The notes under the pieces: generated by a model | What the model saw: the letters and a program-made list of their open reading frames with translations, nothing else | Database searches by the model: none | Told to the model about the DNA's origin: nothing | In this document: positions 1 through 9,543 of the stretch, in pieces | Numbering within the stretch: the stretch's first letter is position 1 | Layout of the letters: every line of letters starts with the position of its first letter | From: DASRBN01 sp035294305 | GTDB taxonomy: Bacteria > Chloroflexota > Ktedonobacteria > Ktedonobacterales > Ktedonobacteraceae | Direction: 5' to 3' | NCBI GenBank assembly: GCA_035294305.1 | Contig: DATGLD010000025.1 | Coordinates: 1-64,000, forward strand | Length of the DNA stretch: 64,000 bases | Translations under genes and position numbers: made by a program

Positions 1-2195
1 AGCAGGCGCTGCTGCTCACCACCCTGGGCAAGCTCTGGTTAACCGGGGTCACCATTGATTGGCACGGCTTCTATGCCGGCGAATCGCGCCACCGGCTGGC
101 ATTGCCCACCTATCCTTTTGAACGCCAACGCTACTGGATCGAGCCGCGCAGGCGTTTAGGGCAAGCTCGCAATGAGCATAGCAATTCAGATGATCCACGG
201 GCAATGCTCAGCAGCTTAAAAATGGAGGAACTGCCGGACTGGTTCTACCTGCCAGGATGGAAATATGCTCCCCCGCCAGAAAGCGCGCAGTTGAGCAAGG
301 AAAACAATCGCTGGTTGCTGTTCCTAGACGACCATGGCGTCGGCAGGCGCATCATGCAGCAGCTACAAGAACACGAGCAGGAAGTTATCACGGTAATACC
401 CGGCGAGGGATTTCGCAGGCTGGACAAGCAGACATATATAGTTCACCCGGCGACAAAAGGCGATTACGAGGCGCTGCTGAAAGCCCTGCGAACCGAGGGA
501 AAATTACCGCGTCGCATCGCGCATCTATGGACGATCTTCACGGATGAAGCGCCAGCCGGAACGCCCTTGCAAAAACAGCAGGTGGAAGATGAGCGGTTCG
601 CAACCATCCTGGAGCGCGGCTTCTATAGCCTGCTGGCCCTGGCACAGGCTTGGGGAGAGCAGGACATAGAGGGCTGCCAGATCAACGTGATCTCCAACGA
701 TATGCAGGATGTGACCGGAAACGAACAACTATGCGAGGAGAAGGCCACGGTGATTGGCCCTTGCAAGGTCATTCCCCAGGAATATCCGCATATCAGCTGC
801 CGCAGTATCGATATGACGCTGCCGGAGCCGGGAAGCTGGCAGGAAGAGGAGTTGCTGCAACTGTTGACGACAGAACTGCTGGCCGCTCCGGAACAAACGG
901 TCATCGCGCTACGTGGCAACCGGCGCTGGATACAGAGTTTCGAGCCCGTGCGATTGCTCGATGAGCAGGCGCGACAAACGAGACTGCGCGAGGGCGGCGT
1001 GTACCTCATCACGGGTGGGCTGGGCGGCATCGGGCTTGCAATGGCCGAATATCTGGCGCGTACCGTACGGGCAAGGCTGATTTTAACGGCGCGCAAAGGG
1101 CTGCCGCAGCGCAGCGAATGGACCAGTATCCTTGAAGCACGGGGAGACACAGAGGGGGTTGGGCGCCAGATACGCAAGGTGCAGGAACTTGAAGCATTGG
1201 GGGCAGAGGCGCTGGTAATGCAGGCTGATGTCGCAGACGAGGCGCAGATGCAGGCCGTGATCCGGCAGGCAATCAGCAGCTTCGGTGCCATTCACGGCGT
1301 CCTGCATGCCGCTGGAGTGCCAGGTGTGGGTTTGATGCAACTCAAGACGGCGGCTCAGGCGGCTCAGGTGCTGGCCCCAAAGGTGCTGGGTACAAGGGTA
1401 TTGGAGCGGGTATTGCAAGGACTCTCGCTCGATTTCCTGGTGCTATTCTCCTCGATTACCTCGATCACAGGTGGCGGACCGGGGCAGGTGGATTACTGCG
1501 CGGCGAATGCCTTCCTCGATGCCTACGCGCATCGCCATTTCGCGCAGAATGGTATGACGGTTGCCATCAATTGGGGCGAGTGGCAGTGGAATGCCTGGGA
1601 AGCTGGCCTGAGTGGCTATGATTCAGAAGCACAGGCATTCTTCCGCGAGAATCGCAGGCGCTTCGGCATCGATTTTGAGCGCGGAACCGAGGCTCTACGC
1701 AGAGTGCTATCCCGGCGCTTCCCACAAGTGATCGTCTCAACGCAGGACTTCCGCGCGCTGGTCGAACTGAGCCGCTCGTATACGGCGGCAACTATGTTGC
1801 AGAACACGCGCAAGCAGCAGGAAACGCGAGAACTGCATCCACGACCGGTCCTGGCAAGTGAGTACGCCGCGCCAAGGAACGATCTCGAACGACGCATCGC
1901 CAGCGTCTGGATGGAACTGCTGGGAGTCGCCGAGATCGGCATTGATGATAATTTCTTCGAACTGGGTGGCAACTCGCTGGTGGGTATCGACTTGATCGGA
2001 CGTCTGAGAAAAGCGTTGCAGATCGAATCGCTGCCGTCCTATGTCCTCTATGAGGCGCCTACGGTCGGCGCGATGGCGCAATATGTGGAGCAGAACAAAA
2101 CAGGCGAGGTCGTCGAAGATCGTTACGAGCGCGGGGAGCGCCGCCGGGAAAATCTCAAGCAGCGTATGATGACCGGCGCAAGAAGAGCAAGATAA
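1..2195 (+). CDS. Type I polyketide synthase, C-terminal part (end of AT, KR, ACP); 5' end outside window
   Basis: The reading frame is open from the first bases of the window, so the start lies upstream. The first ~45 codons match the post-AT linker that ends in the PTYPFERQRYW motif, which also closes the AT of the next PKS. A ketoreductase follows: a structural half from about 230, the NADPH motif TGGLGGIG near 1010-1034, then the catalytic region with FSS near 1446 and a DYCAAN Tyr/Asn near 1491. The carrier protein at about 1870-2090 carries its phosphopantetheine Ser at 1974 in LGGNSL. No DH or ER is present, so this module should leave a beta-hydroxyl. The protein ends in a highly charged Arg/Glu/Lys tail that could dock to the next PKS. 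The downstream PKS starts 11 nt after the stop, so the two are probably co-transcribed. Substrate specificity cannot be read because the AT core is missing. Confidence 0.93.
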   Translation, partial: QALLLTTLGKLWLTGVTIDWHGFYAGESRHRLALPTYPFERQRYWIEPRRRLGQARNEHSNSDDPRAMLSSLKMEELPDWFYLPGWKYAPPPESAQLSKENNRWLLFLDDHGVGRRIMQQLQEHEQEVITVIPGEGFRRLDKQTYIVHPATKGDYEALLKALRTEGKLPRRIAHLWTIFTDEAPAGTPLQKQQVEDERFATILERGFYSLLALAQAWGEQDIEGCQINVISNDMQDVTGNEQLCEEKATVIGPCKVIPQEYPHISCRSIDMTLPEPGSWQEEELLQLLTTELLAAPEQTVIALRGNRRWIQSFEPVRLLDEQARQTRLREGGVYLITGGLGGIGLAMAEYLARTVRARLILTARKGLPQRSEWTSILEARGDTEGVGRQIRKVQELEALGAEALVMQADVADEAQMQAVIRQAISSFGAIHGVLHAAGVPGVGLMQLKTAAQAAQVLAPKVLGTRVLERVLQGLSLDFLVLFSSITSITGGGPGQVDYCAANAFLDAYAHRHFAQNGMTVAINWGEWQWNAWEAGLSGYDSEAQAFFRENRRRFGIDFERGTEALRRVLSRRFPQVIVSTQDFRALVELSRSYTAATMLQNTRKQQETRELHPRPVLASEYAAPRNDLERRIASVWMELLGVAEIGIDDNFFELGGNSLVGIDLIGRLRKALQIESLPSYVLYEAPTVGAMAQYVEQNKTGEVVEDRYERGERRRENLKQRMMTGARRAR

Positions 2196-2206
2196 AGGGG
2201 GAGCAG

Positions 2207-5200
2207 GTGAGCACAGAAGATATGGATAGGACAAATAACACGCCATCATTCGCGGGTATCGCCATCATCGGCATGGCGGGCCGTTTTCCTGGCGCGCGCG
2301 ATATCGAGCAATTCTGGCATAATGTGGCTTCTGGTGTGAAGTCCATTCGCTCCTTCTCCGATGATGAGCTGCTGGCAGCAGGTGTAGACCCCGAACTGCT
2401 CAAGCAACCGAACTATGTCAAAGTGGGGGCAGTGCTGGAAGATATTGACCTGTTCGACGCAGCCTTTTTTGGTTACGCGCCGCGCGAGGCACAGATCACC
2501 GACCCCCAGCAGCGTTTCTTCCTCGAATGTGCCTGGGAAGCCCTGGAACGCGCCGGGTACGACCCCGAGCGCTACTGTGGACTGATGGGAGTATTTGCTG
2601 GTTCCGGTTTCAGCTCCTATATGTTGAACAACCTGTACGGCAATCCCGAATTATTGGACATCATCGACCCATTGCAGGTAGCGGTTGGCAACGATAGGGA
2701 CGCGCTGGCATCGACGGTTTCCTACAAATTCAACCTCAAAGGCCCCAGCATCAGTGTGCAAACGTTCTGCTCTACCTCGCTGGTGGCCGTGCATCTAGCC
2801 TGCCAGAGCCTGCTGAATTATGAATGCGATATGGCGTTGGCCGGGGGTGTTGCGATCCAGGTACCGCATATCAGCGGCTATATCTATAAGGAAGGCGGTA
2901 TTGTTTCGCCTGACGGCGAGTGCCGCACCTTCGACGCGAAGGCGCAGGGCAGCGTGATGGGTAACGGGGCGGGCGTCGTCGTACTCAAACGCCTGGATGA
3001 GGCGATGGAGGATGGCGATTACATCTATGCCATCATTCGCGGCTCGGCGGTCAATAACGATGGCAGCCTGCGCGTCAGCTATACCGCGCCAGGACTTGAT
3101 GGGCAGACCGAGGTGATCGCCGAAGCAATTGGCAACGCGGGCATTGCGGCAGAGACAATCAGCTACATCGAAGCACATGGCACGGCAACCATGCTGGGTG
3201 ATGCCGTCGAACTGGCCGCCATGCAGAAGGCCTTCGCGCCGAACACGCAGAAAAAAGGCTTCTGCGCCATCGGCTCCGTCAAACCTAACGTTGGACATCT
3301 CGACCGCGCTTCCGGCATCACCGGACTGATCAAAACCAGCCTGGCCTTGCACCATAAGCTGCTTCCGCCCAGCCTGAACTTCGAGCGCACCAGTCCCGAT
3401 ATCGACCTGGCAAACAGCCCATTTTATGTCAATACGCAGCTCGCCAAATGGCACACCAATGGCGCTCCCAGGCGCGCCGGAGTCAGTTCCTTCGGGCTTG
3501 GTGGCACAAACGCACACGTGGTGCTGGAAGAGGCTCCGACTCACGCGCCGGTCTGCCCATCACGCCCCTGGCAACTGCTGCTGCTCTCCGCAAAGACAGC
3601 ACCTGCGCTTAAAACGGCTGCCCGCAATCTCCAGCACTACTTAGAGCAGCACCCGGAGACGAATCTGGCCGATATCGCCTACACCCTGCAGGTGGGGCGC
3701 AGCGCCTTTAATTACCGACAGATAGCCGTATGCCAGGATTCCGCTGAGGCGATACAAGCCCTGCAAAGTACTCAATCAACCTATCAGGCATACAAAGATC
3801 GCGGTGTCGTGTTCATGTTCGCGGGATTAGGTGACCAATACGTAGGCATGGCCCACGAACTCTATTCAAACGAAAAAAGCTTCCGTGAAACAGTGGATCG
3901 CTGCTCGGATATTCTTAAGCCCCTGACCGGTGTTGATCTGCGAGAAGTGATCTACCCGGCAAGATGGGAAGCAGAGCGATCAAATGGCTCACCCGCGCAA
4001 AAACAACAGGGACCTGATTTGCGGTCGCTGCTGGGGCGCAACGGACGGCATGCTGGATCGGCAGAGCGCATCTCCCATGGGGACAGTGGCTTGTCGCTGT
4101 CCTCATCTGGCCCCTATGCCCCCGGTGATCGGAATCAGCGGATCGAACATGCTGCCGATCCTTCTGAGAGGCTCAAGTCAACAGCCCTGGTGCAACCCGC
4201 CATATTTGTGATCGAATACGCGCTGGCACAGCTATTAGTGGAATGGGGCATCCGGCCCAGGGCGATGATCGGTTATAGCCTGGGTGAATACGTGGCCGCG
4301 TGCCTCTCAGGCGTCCTCTCGCTTGAGGATGCGCTGCTGCTAGTAGCGCGGCGGGCGCAGCTCATTCAGGAAATGCCGGCTGGAGCGATGCTGGCGGTTG
4401 CGTTATCAAAGGAGACGGTGCAACTCTTCCTGGATGAGCAGATCTGCCTGGCTGCCAGTAACGCTCCTCATACCTGCGTGCTGGCCGGGCCGCTAGAAGC
4501 TATCGAGATGTTAACAGAGCGTCTGGAGGAACAGGAAATCGCCTTCCGCCACGTGGAGACGACGCACGCTTTTCATTCAACAATGCTGCAATCGCTCAAG
4601 CAGCCCCTGACAGAGATCGCAGGCAGCATACGACTGCAAGCGCCACAGATTCCTTATATCTCCAATGTGACAGGGACATGGATTACGGACGAGCAGGCAA
4701 CCAGTCCCTCATACTGGGCCGAGCATATGTGTGGCGCCGTCCAGTTTGCAGAGGGCATCGCACACTTACTCGAGGAAACAGAACACGTGCTGCTGGAAAT
4801 CGGCCCCGGTCAATCGCTGGCTTCGTTTGCCAGGCAGCAATGCAACAACGAACGCATAGGCCTGGTGCATGCTACGCTGCCATCCATTTACGAGCGGCAG
4901 TCCGACCAGGCATACTTGCTGCACACGCTCGGCAAGCTCTGGATGGCAGGAGTGAACATCGACTGGACGGGCTATTATGCCGGCGAGCGCCGCCAGCGGC
5001 TGCCCTTGCCCACCTATCCCTTCGAATGCCAGCGATACTGGATCGAACCAACACACAAGCGCGTGCTTGATGAAAACGCCACGCGGAGAAGTCGTGTAGG
5101 GGCCACTTCATCGTGCCCATCGCCGATTGCTCGGCCCCTAGAGCCTGCAAAAGGCAAAAAGCCCGACATCGCCGACTGGTTCTACAAGCCGTGCTGGAAA

Positions 5201-7069
5201 CAGTCATCCTTGCCCGGAACATATGCCGGGGAAACACGCGACCCATGGCTGATATTTCTGGACAATACCCGGCTTGCCGAGGAAATAGCCTGGCGTTTGG
5301 AGCAAGCTGGACACACGGTCGTGCGTGTTCAGTCAGGAACACAATTCCGGCAACTCGGCAGCGCCCTCTTCTCAATCCGGCACCAGCACAAGCCCGACTA
5401 CATCACCCTCTGCAAAACATTGCAAGCCAGCGGACGGATGCCGAAAACCGTTTTGCATTGCTGGAGCATCACACGCGAAGATCAGGCGATGGATACACTG
5501 CCGGCCTATGCCCGTTCAGAACAGTTTCAGGCCAGCCAGGAGGAGGGCTTCTATAGCCTGATATATCTTGCGCAAGCTCTCTCGGCGCAGGTCTACGACG
5601 AATCGATGCAAATCATCGTCCTCTCCAACCATATGCAATCAGTAACGGGTCAGGAGGCTTTACAGCCGGAAAAGGCCACCATCCTGGGAGCATGCAAGGT
5701 CATCCCCCAGGAGAACCTGAATATGCTCTGCCGCAGCATCGACCTGGCAGTTATCGATTACCAGAAGCTCGCAGATTCACAGCTCGTCGATCAGTTGATG
5801 GCCGAATGCGCGGCCCCGGCTACGGATCTCATCGTCGCCTATCGCGATGGCGAACGTTGGGTGCAGGCATTCGAGCCGGTACGCCTGGAAGCCGCTGAAG
5901 TTGCGCTCTGTAAGGACAAGCTGTCGCCCCTACGAATGAGGGGAGTGTATCTGATTACCGGTGGTCTGGGCGGCATCGGATTGGCGCTGGCGGAATACCT
6001 GGCAAAGCAGGTGCGGGCCAGGCTGGTGCTGGTGGGGCGTTCCGCTTTCCCGGCAAGAGATACATGGGACGCATGGTTAGCCGGCCATGTAGCAGAGGAT
6101 ATTACCAGTCGCAAGATACGGCACCTGCAAGCACTAGAAGCTATGGGAGCCGAAATACTGGTGCGGCAGGCAGATGTGGCGGATAGCGCGCAGGTGCGGG
6201 CGGTCATTGATGCCACAATCGCGCGTTTTGGGACGCTGCACGGCGTGATTCACGCCGCCGGTATCTCGGTAGAATCGGCCTTCAAAACGGTTTCCGAGAT
6301 CAGCTCTACCGAGTGCGAGATGCACTTCCGGCCCAAAGTGCATGGCCTCTTCGCTCTTGAGGAGGCGCTTGATGGGCTGGAACTCGACTTCTGCCTGCTC
6401 TTCTCCTCGCTTTCGGCAGTGCTGGGTGGCCTGGGATTTGTGGCATACACGGCAGCAAACACCTTTATGGACGCATTCGTACACAGGCACAACCGCCTAT
6501 CGACAACGCCCTGGATCAGCATGAACTGGGATACCTGGCAGATCAAAGAAGACACGCACGGCATGTTAGGCGCCACAGTCGCGCTCTATGCTATGACACC
6601 CGAGGAGGGGGTGGAAGCCTTCACGCGCGTCATTGCAAGCGGCATGAGCCACCTGATCAATTCTACCGGAGACTTGCAGGAACGCATCCGGCAATGGATA
6701 CGCATGGAGGGCCAGCACGAGGCAAACCAGGCGAGCAGGGCGAGCAGAACATCCGGGGCGGCCAGGCCACATCTTTCGACAGAATATGTGCCGCCGAACG
6801 ACGAATTTGAACAGCAGATTCTCGAGGTCTGGCAGCAGGTGCTTGGTATCGAGCAGATCGGCATCCAGGACAATTTCTTTGAGCTAGGAGGCCACTCGTT
6901 AATGGGTACGCAATTGATCTCGCGCCTGCGTTCCGCCTTCCAGGTCGATTTACCCCTGGCAACGCTTTTCGAGTCGCCAACCGTTGCCGAACTGGCCCTC
7001 GCGATCAAGCTCAAACTAGTAGAAGAGATCGAGCAGTTGGATGAAGACGAGGTGCAAAGCCTTGTGTAG
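2207..7069 (+). CDS. Type I polyketide synthase module, KS-AT-KR-ACP
   Basis: This 1,620-residue one-module PKS starts at GTG 2207, preceded by an AAAGGGGGAG ribosome site. The KS spans about residues 17-440 with Cys188 (in QTFCSTSL rather than the usual DTACSSSL), His324 (EAHGT) and His364 (VGH), so it should condense. The AT (about 530-870) begins with FAGLGDQY, has its nucleophile Ser691 in GYSLGE, and carries HAFH with His790, a motif associated with malonyl-CoA. A variable, low-similarity linker of about 80 residues sits between the two AT halves. The KR has TGGLGGIG near residue 1250 and Tyr1414 in AYTAAN. The ACP Ser is residue 1564 in LGGHSL. With no DH or ER it should add a two-carbon unit and reduce it to a hydroxyl. 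It lies between the upstream PKS fragment and the extender-unit cassette. Confidence 0.95.
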   Translation: MSTEDMDRTNNTPSFAGIAIIGMAGRFPGARDIEQFWHNVASGVKSIRSFSDDELLAAGVDPELLKQPNYVKVGAVLEDIDLFDAAFFGYAPREAQITDPQQRFFLECAWEALERAGYDPERYCGLMGVFAGSGFSSYMLNNLYGNPELLDIIDPLQVAVGNDRDALASTVSYKFNLKGPSISVQTFCSTSLVAVHLACQSLLNYECDMALAGGVAIQVPHISGYIYKEGGIVSPDGECRTFDAKAQGSVMGNGAGVVVLKRLDEAMEDGDYIYAIIRGSAVNNDGSLRVSYTAPGLDGQTEVIAEAIGNAGIAAETISYIEAHGTATMLGDAVELAAMQKAFAPNTQKKGFCAIGSVKPNVGHLDRASGITGLIKTSLALHHKLLPPSLNFERTSPDIDLANSPFYVNTQLAKWHTNGAPRRAGVSSFGLGGTNAHVVLEEAPTHAPVCPSRPWQLLLLSAKTAPALKTAARNLQHYLEQHPETNLADIAYTLQVGRSAFNYRQIAVCQDSAEAIQALQSTQSTYQAYKDRGVVFMFAGLGDQYVGMAHELYSNEKSFRETVDRCSDILKPLTGVDLREVIYPARWEAERSNGSPAQKQQGPDLRSLLGRNGRHAGSAERISHGDSGLSLSSSGPYAPGDRNQRIEHAADPSERLKSTALVQPAIFVIEYALAQLLVEWGIRPRAMIGYSLGEYVAACLSGVLSLEDALLLVARRAQLIQEMPAGAMLAVALSKETVQLFLDEQICLAASNAPHTCVLAGPLEAIEMLTERLEEQEIAFRHVETTHAFHSTMLQSLKQPLTEIAGSIRLQAPQIPYISNVTGTWITDEQATSPSYWAEHMCGAVQFAEGIAHLLEETEHVLLEIGPGQSLASFARQQCNNERIGLVHATLPSIYERQSDQAYLLHTLGKLWMAGVNIDWTGYYAGERRQRLPLPTYPFECQRYWIEPTHKRVLDENATRRSRVGATSSCPSPIARPLEPAKGKKPDIADWFYKPCWKQSSLPGTYAGETRDPWLIFLDNTRLAEEIAWRLEQAGHTVVRVQSGTQFRQLGSALFSIRHQHKPDYITLCKTLQASGRMPKTVLHCWSITREDQAMDTLPAYARSEQFQASQEEGFYSLIYLAQALSAQVYDESMQIIVLSNHMQSVTGQEALQPEKATILGACKVIPQENLNMLCRSIDLAVIDYQKLADSQLVDQLMAECAAPATDLIVAYRDGERWVQAFEPVRLEAAEVALCKDKLSPLRMRGVYLITGGLGGIGLALAEYLAKQVRARLVLVGRSAFPARDTWDAWLAGHVAEDITSRKIRHLQALEAMGAEILVRQADVADSAQVRAVIDATIARFGTLHGVIHAAGISVESAFKTVSEISSTECEMHFRPKVHGLFALEEALDGLELDFCLLFSSLSAVLGGLGFVAYTAANTFMDAFVHRHNRLSTTPWISMNWDTWQIKEDTHGMLGATVALYAMTPEEGVEAFTRVIASGMSHLINSTGDLQERIRQWIRMEGQHEANQASRASRTSGAARPHLSTEYVPPNDEFEQQILEVWQQVLGIEQIGIQDNFFELGGHSLMGTQLISRLRSAFQVDLPLATLFESPTVAELALAIKLKLVEEIEQLDEDEVQSLV

Positions 7070-7159
7070 TTTCAGTACCCCCAAACGGGTTGTGAAATGA
7101 TAATGAGTTTTCACAAGCAAGATAGGAAACCGTGTACTAGTTCAAGACGAGAAGGAGGT

Positions 7160-8020
7160 ATGAAATTGGACATACGCATCGTAGGTGTGGTGGGAAGCGG
7201 GGTGATGGGCGTGGGTGTCGCACAGAACCTGGCCCAGTCCGGTTATAAGGTGATTCTCCTGGATGTTTCAGACGAAATCCTGAAGCATGCACGCGATGAA
7301 ATCACCAAAAATGTGCGCTTCTCGCGGCTCTTCAATAAGGGCGCCGGCCAGGAGAGCATCGATACCATCCTTGAGCGCATCACCTACACCACCGATTACG
7401 CGCCGTTCGCCGACGCGGATTTCGTGATCGAGAATGTGACGGAAAAATGGGAGATCAAGCAGCACGTACACCGGCAACTCGACGCGCTATGCCCGGCTCA
7501 CTGCGTATTTGCCGCCAACACGTCCGCCATCTCCATCACGCGCATCGCCTCTGTAACGCATCGCCCATCGCAAGTCATTGGCATGCACTTCATGAACCCC
7601 GTCCCCATGAAGTCGACGGTGGAAGTCATTCGCGGCTACCACACTTCGGAAGAGACGATTGCGATCGCGCGCAATCTGCTGGCAGGCATGGGCAAAGAGT
7701 GCGTGATCGTCAATGATATGCCTGGTTTCGTCTCGAACCGCGTGCTGATGCTCACGGTCAACGAAGCCATTTTCCTCGTACAGGACCAGGTGGCCCCGGC
7801 AGAGGATGTGGATAAGATTTTCAAATCGTGTTTCGGCCACAAAATGGGACCGCTGGAAACAGCAGACCTGATCGGTCTCGACACCATCCTCTACTCCATC
7901 GAAGTACTGTACGAAAGCTACAACGATAGCAAATATCGTCCATGCCCCCTGCTCAAAAAGATGGTAGACGCAGGGCTTTATGGTCGCAAAAGCGGCAAGG
8001 GCTTTTATAGCTATTCGTAG
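7160..8020 (+). CDS. FkbK-like 3-hydroxyacyl-CoA/ACP dehydrogenase (hydroxymalonyl-ACP cassette)
   Basis: NAD-dependent dehydrogenase of the 3-hydroxybutyryl-CoA dehydrogenase family. The Rossmann motif VGSGVMG is at the N-terminus, HFMNPVP holds the catalytic His, and PGFVSNR is the family signature. On its own it could be a fatty-acid enzyme. Followed directly by an ACP, an acyl-CoA dehydrogenase and an FkbH-like protein, it fits the FkbK/ZmaG role: oxidising glyceryl-ACP to the semialdehyde on the way to hydroxymalonyl-ACP. A strong GAAGGAGG at 7151-7158 lies only 1 nt before ATG 7160 but 7 nt before an in-frame TTG at 7166. The true start may therefore be TTG 7166; I kept the ATG. An ATG at 7097 also opens the frame but has no ribosome site and would add a non-conserved tail. 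Confidence 0.88.
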   Translation: MKLDIRIVGVVGSGVMGVGVAQNLAQSGYKVILLDVSDEILKHARDEITKNVRFSRLFNKGAGQESIDTILERITYTTDYAPFADADFVIENVTEKWEIKQHVHRQLDALCPAHCVFAANTSAISITRIASVTHRPSQVIGMHFMNPVPMKSTVEVIRGYHTSEETIAIARNLLAGMGKECVIVNDMPGFVSNRVLMLTVNEAIFLVQDQVAPAEDVDKIFKSCFGHKMGPLETADLIGLDTILYSIEVLYESYNDSKYRPCPLLKKMVDAGLYGRKSGKGFYSYS

Positions 8021-8076
8021 GCGCCGGTTCACCGATCCGCGAGAGGTCATAGTCCATAGAAAAGAAAGGCAACACA

Positions 8077-8328
8077 ATGCAAGACATTCGCAACAAAACA
8101 AAGGCATTCCTGGCACGCTTTTTTCAAAACATTGACCTGGGAGATGACGAGGATATCTTCGCGCTGGGCTTTGTCAACTCCTTGTTCGCCATGCAACTGG
8201 TGCTGTTCGTAGAAAACGAGTTCGGCATCAGCGTTGAAAACGAAGACCTGGATATCGAGAATTTCCGCACCATCAACGCTATCGTACACCTGGTTGAGCG
8301 CAAGACGACAACACAAATGACGGTATAG
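8077..8328 (+). CDS. Stand-alone acyl carrier protein (FkbJ-like)
   Basis: An 83-residue discrete carrier protein. The pattern GFVNSLFAMQL gives the phosphopantetheine Ser near residue 33, and the sequence is rich in Asp and Glu as usual for ACPs. AAAGG precedes the ATG by a normal distance. It lies between the dehydrogenase and the acyl-CoA dehydrogenase, the arrangement seen in methoxymalonyl- and hydroxymalonyl-ACP cassettes, where the glyceryl unit loaded by the FkbH protein is oxidised while bound to this ACP. It would be activated by a phosphopantetheinyl transferase such as the Sfp-type enzyme encoded at 32918-33667. Confidence 0.9.
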   Translation: MQDIRNKTKAFLARFFQNIDLGDDEDIFALGFVNSLFAMQLVLFVENEFGISVENEDLDIENFRTINAIVHLVERKTTTQMTV

Positions 8329-8340
8329 GGCCAAACTATC

Positions 8341-9513
8341 ATGAAAATCGAACTCACACCCGAACAGAAGCAGGCACAGGCGGCATTTCGCGCCTTCGTG
8401 GAAGAAGAGATCATCCCTGTTGCCGATCAAAACGACCGGGAAGAATATACTCCGCCTGGTTTGATTGAGAAGATAGCGCAACAAGGCTTTCTGGGGGCGC
8501 TCACTCCACCAGAGTATGGTGGTAGCGGCATGGATATGATTACCTTCGGCCTGCTCAATGAAGAACTGGGGCGCGGGTGTTCTTCCATGCGCAGTTTGAT
8601 GACCGTGCATAGCATGGTATCGCATGCATTACTGCGCTGGGGCAACAAACAACAGAAAGCACGCTGGCTGCCGGACCTGGCCAGTGGCACAGTTCTTGGC
8701 GCCTTTGGCCTGAGCGAACCTGATGCCGGCAGCGATGCCAAAAGTATCGAGACGACAGCGCGGCTCGACGGCGATTACTATGTTCTCAACGGAATCAAGA
8801 AATGGACAACCTATGGACAAATCGCCGACCTCTTCCTGATTTTCGCGCAATGCGATGGCAAAGTTTCCGCGTTCCTGGTAGATAAGGACGCGCCCGGCTT
8901 CTCCAGACGGCCTATCAAGGGCATGCTGGGTACAAGGGCCTCGATGCTGGCGGAACTTCGCCTGCATGATTGCCGCATACCACGTGAAAATCTCCTTGGT
9001 GGCAAGGGCTTTGGCCTGGCCTCAGTCGCGACCTCTGCACTTGATATAGGCAGGTACAGTGTGGCGTGGGGATGCGTCGGAATTGCTCAGGCCTGCCTGG
9101 AAGCATCGCTCAAGTACACGAGCGTTCGCAGGCAGTTCGATGCCTACCTCAAGGAACACCAGCTCATCCAGCACATGATTACGGATATGATTACGAACGT
9201 GAAAGCGGCCCGCCTGCTGTGCTGCAAGGCCGGGTATCTGAAGGAGAGCGGCGACCCGGAAACCATCATGGAGACGTGGATTGCCAAGTACTTCGCCTCT
9301 ACCATCGCCGCCAGGGCCGCCAACGACGCGGTACAGATTCATGGCGCCAACGGCTGCAGCGAAGAATACTCCGTGCAGAGATACCTGCGCGACTCGCGGG
9401 TCATGGAGATTATCGAGGGCAGCACGCAAATCCAGCAGATCACTATCGCCAGATATGGCTACCAGGAAACAGATCTCACAGGCAACTCAGTCATGCTCAA
9501 ATTGAATGCGTAA
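8341..9513 (+). CDS. FkbI-like acyl-CoA/ACP dehydrogenase
   Basis: A 390-residue flavoprotein of the acyl-CoA dehydrogenase family, full length. It shows the FAD/substrate motif GAFGLSEPDAGSD, the middle beta domain and the C-terminal helical domain with EIIEGSTQIQQ near the end. In the cassette it should take the last oxidation step, turning the ACP-bound semialdehyde into hydroxymalonyl-ACP (known for FkbI/ZmaI-type enzymes; inferred here from the neighbours). It starts 12 nt after the ACP stop with only a weak ribosome site (AGGG), which suggests translational coupling. No O-methyltransferase (FkbG) is present in the cassette, so the extender may stay unmethylated. Confidence 0.9.
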   Translation: MKIELTPEQKQAQAAFRAFVEEEIIPVADQNDREEYTPPGLIEKIAQQGFLGALTPPEYGGSGMDMITFGLLNEELGRGCSSMRSLMTVHSMVSHALLRWGNKQQKARWLPDLASGTVLGAFGLSEPDAGSDAKSIETTARLDGDYYVLNGIKKWTTYGQIADLFLIFAQCDGKVSAFLVDKDAPGFSRRPIKGMLGTRASMLAELRLHDCRIPRENLLGGKGFGLASVATSALDIGRYSVAWGCVGIAQACLEASLKYTSVRRQFDAYLKEHQLIQHMITDMITNVKAARLLCCKAGYLKESGDPETIMETWIAKYFASTIAARAANDAVQIHGANGCSEEYSVQRYLRDSRVMEIIEGSTQIQQITIARYGYQETDLTGNSVMLKLNA

Positions 9514-9543
9514 ACAGGGATTGGTAAGAAAGGAGCGAGAACG

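Noticed and set aside
2768..2770. KS active site QTFCSTSL instead of DTACSSSL, as a sign of an inactive KS
   Set aside because: Cys188 and both His residues are present, so the domain should be active; the flanking change is a clade feature and not a missing residue.
3960..4190. Low-similarity stretch inside the AT of the second PKS that looked like an insertion
   Set aside because: AT domains of this FAGLGDQY type normally carry a long variable linker at this point, and it keeps the frame with no flanking repeat, so it is probably native.
8047..8625. Long minus-strand frame across the ACP gene
   Set aside because: It is a shadow of the ACP and acyl-CoA dehydrogenase genes, with no recognisable domain.
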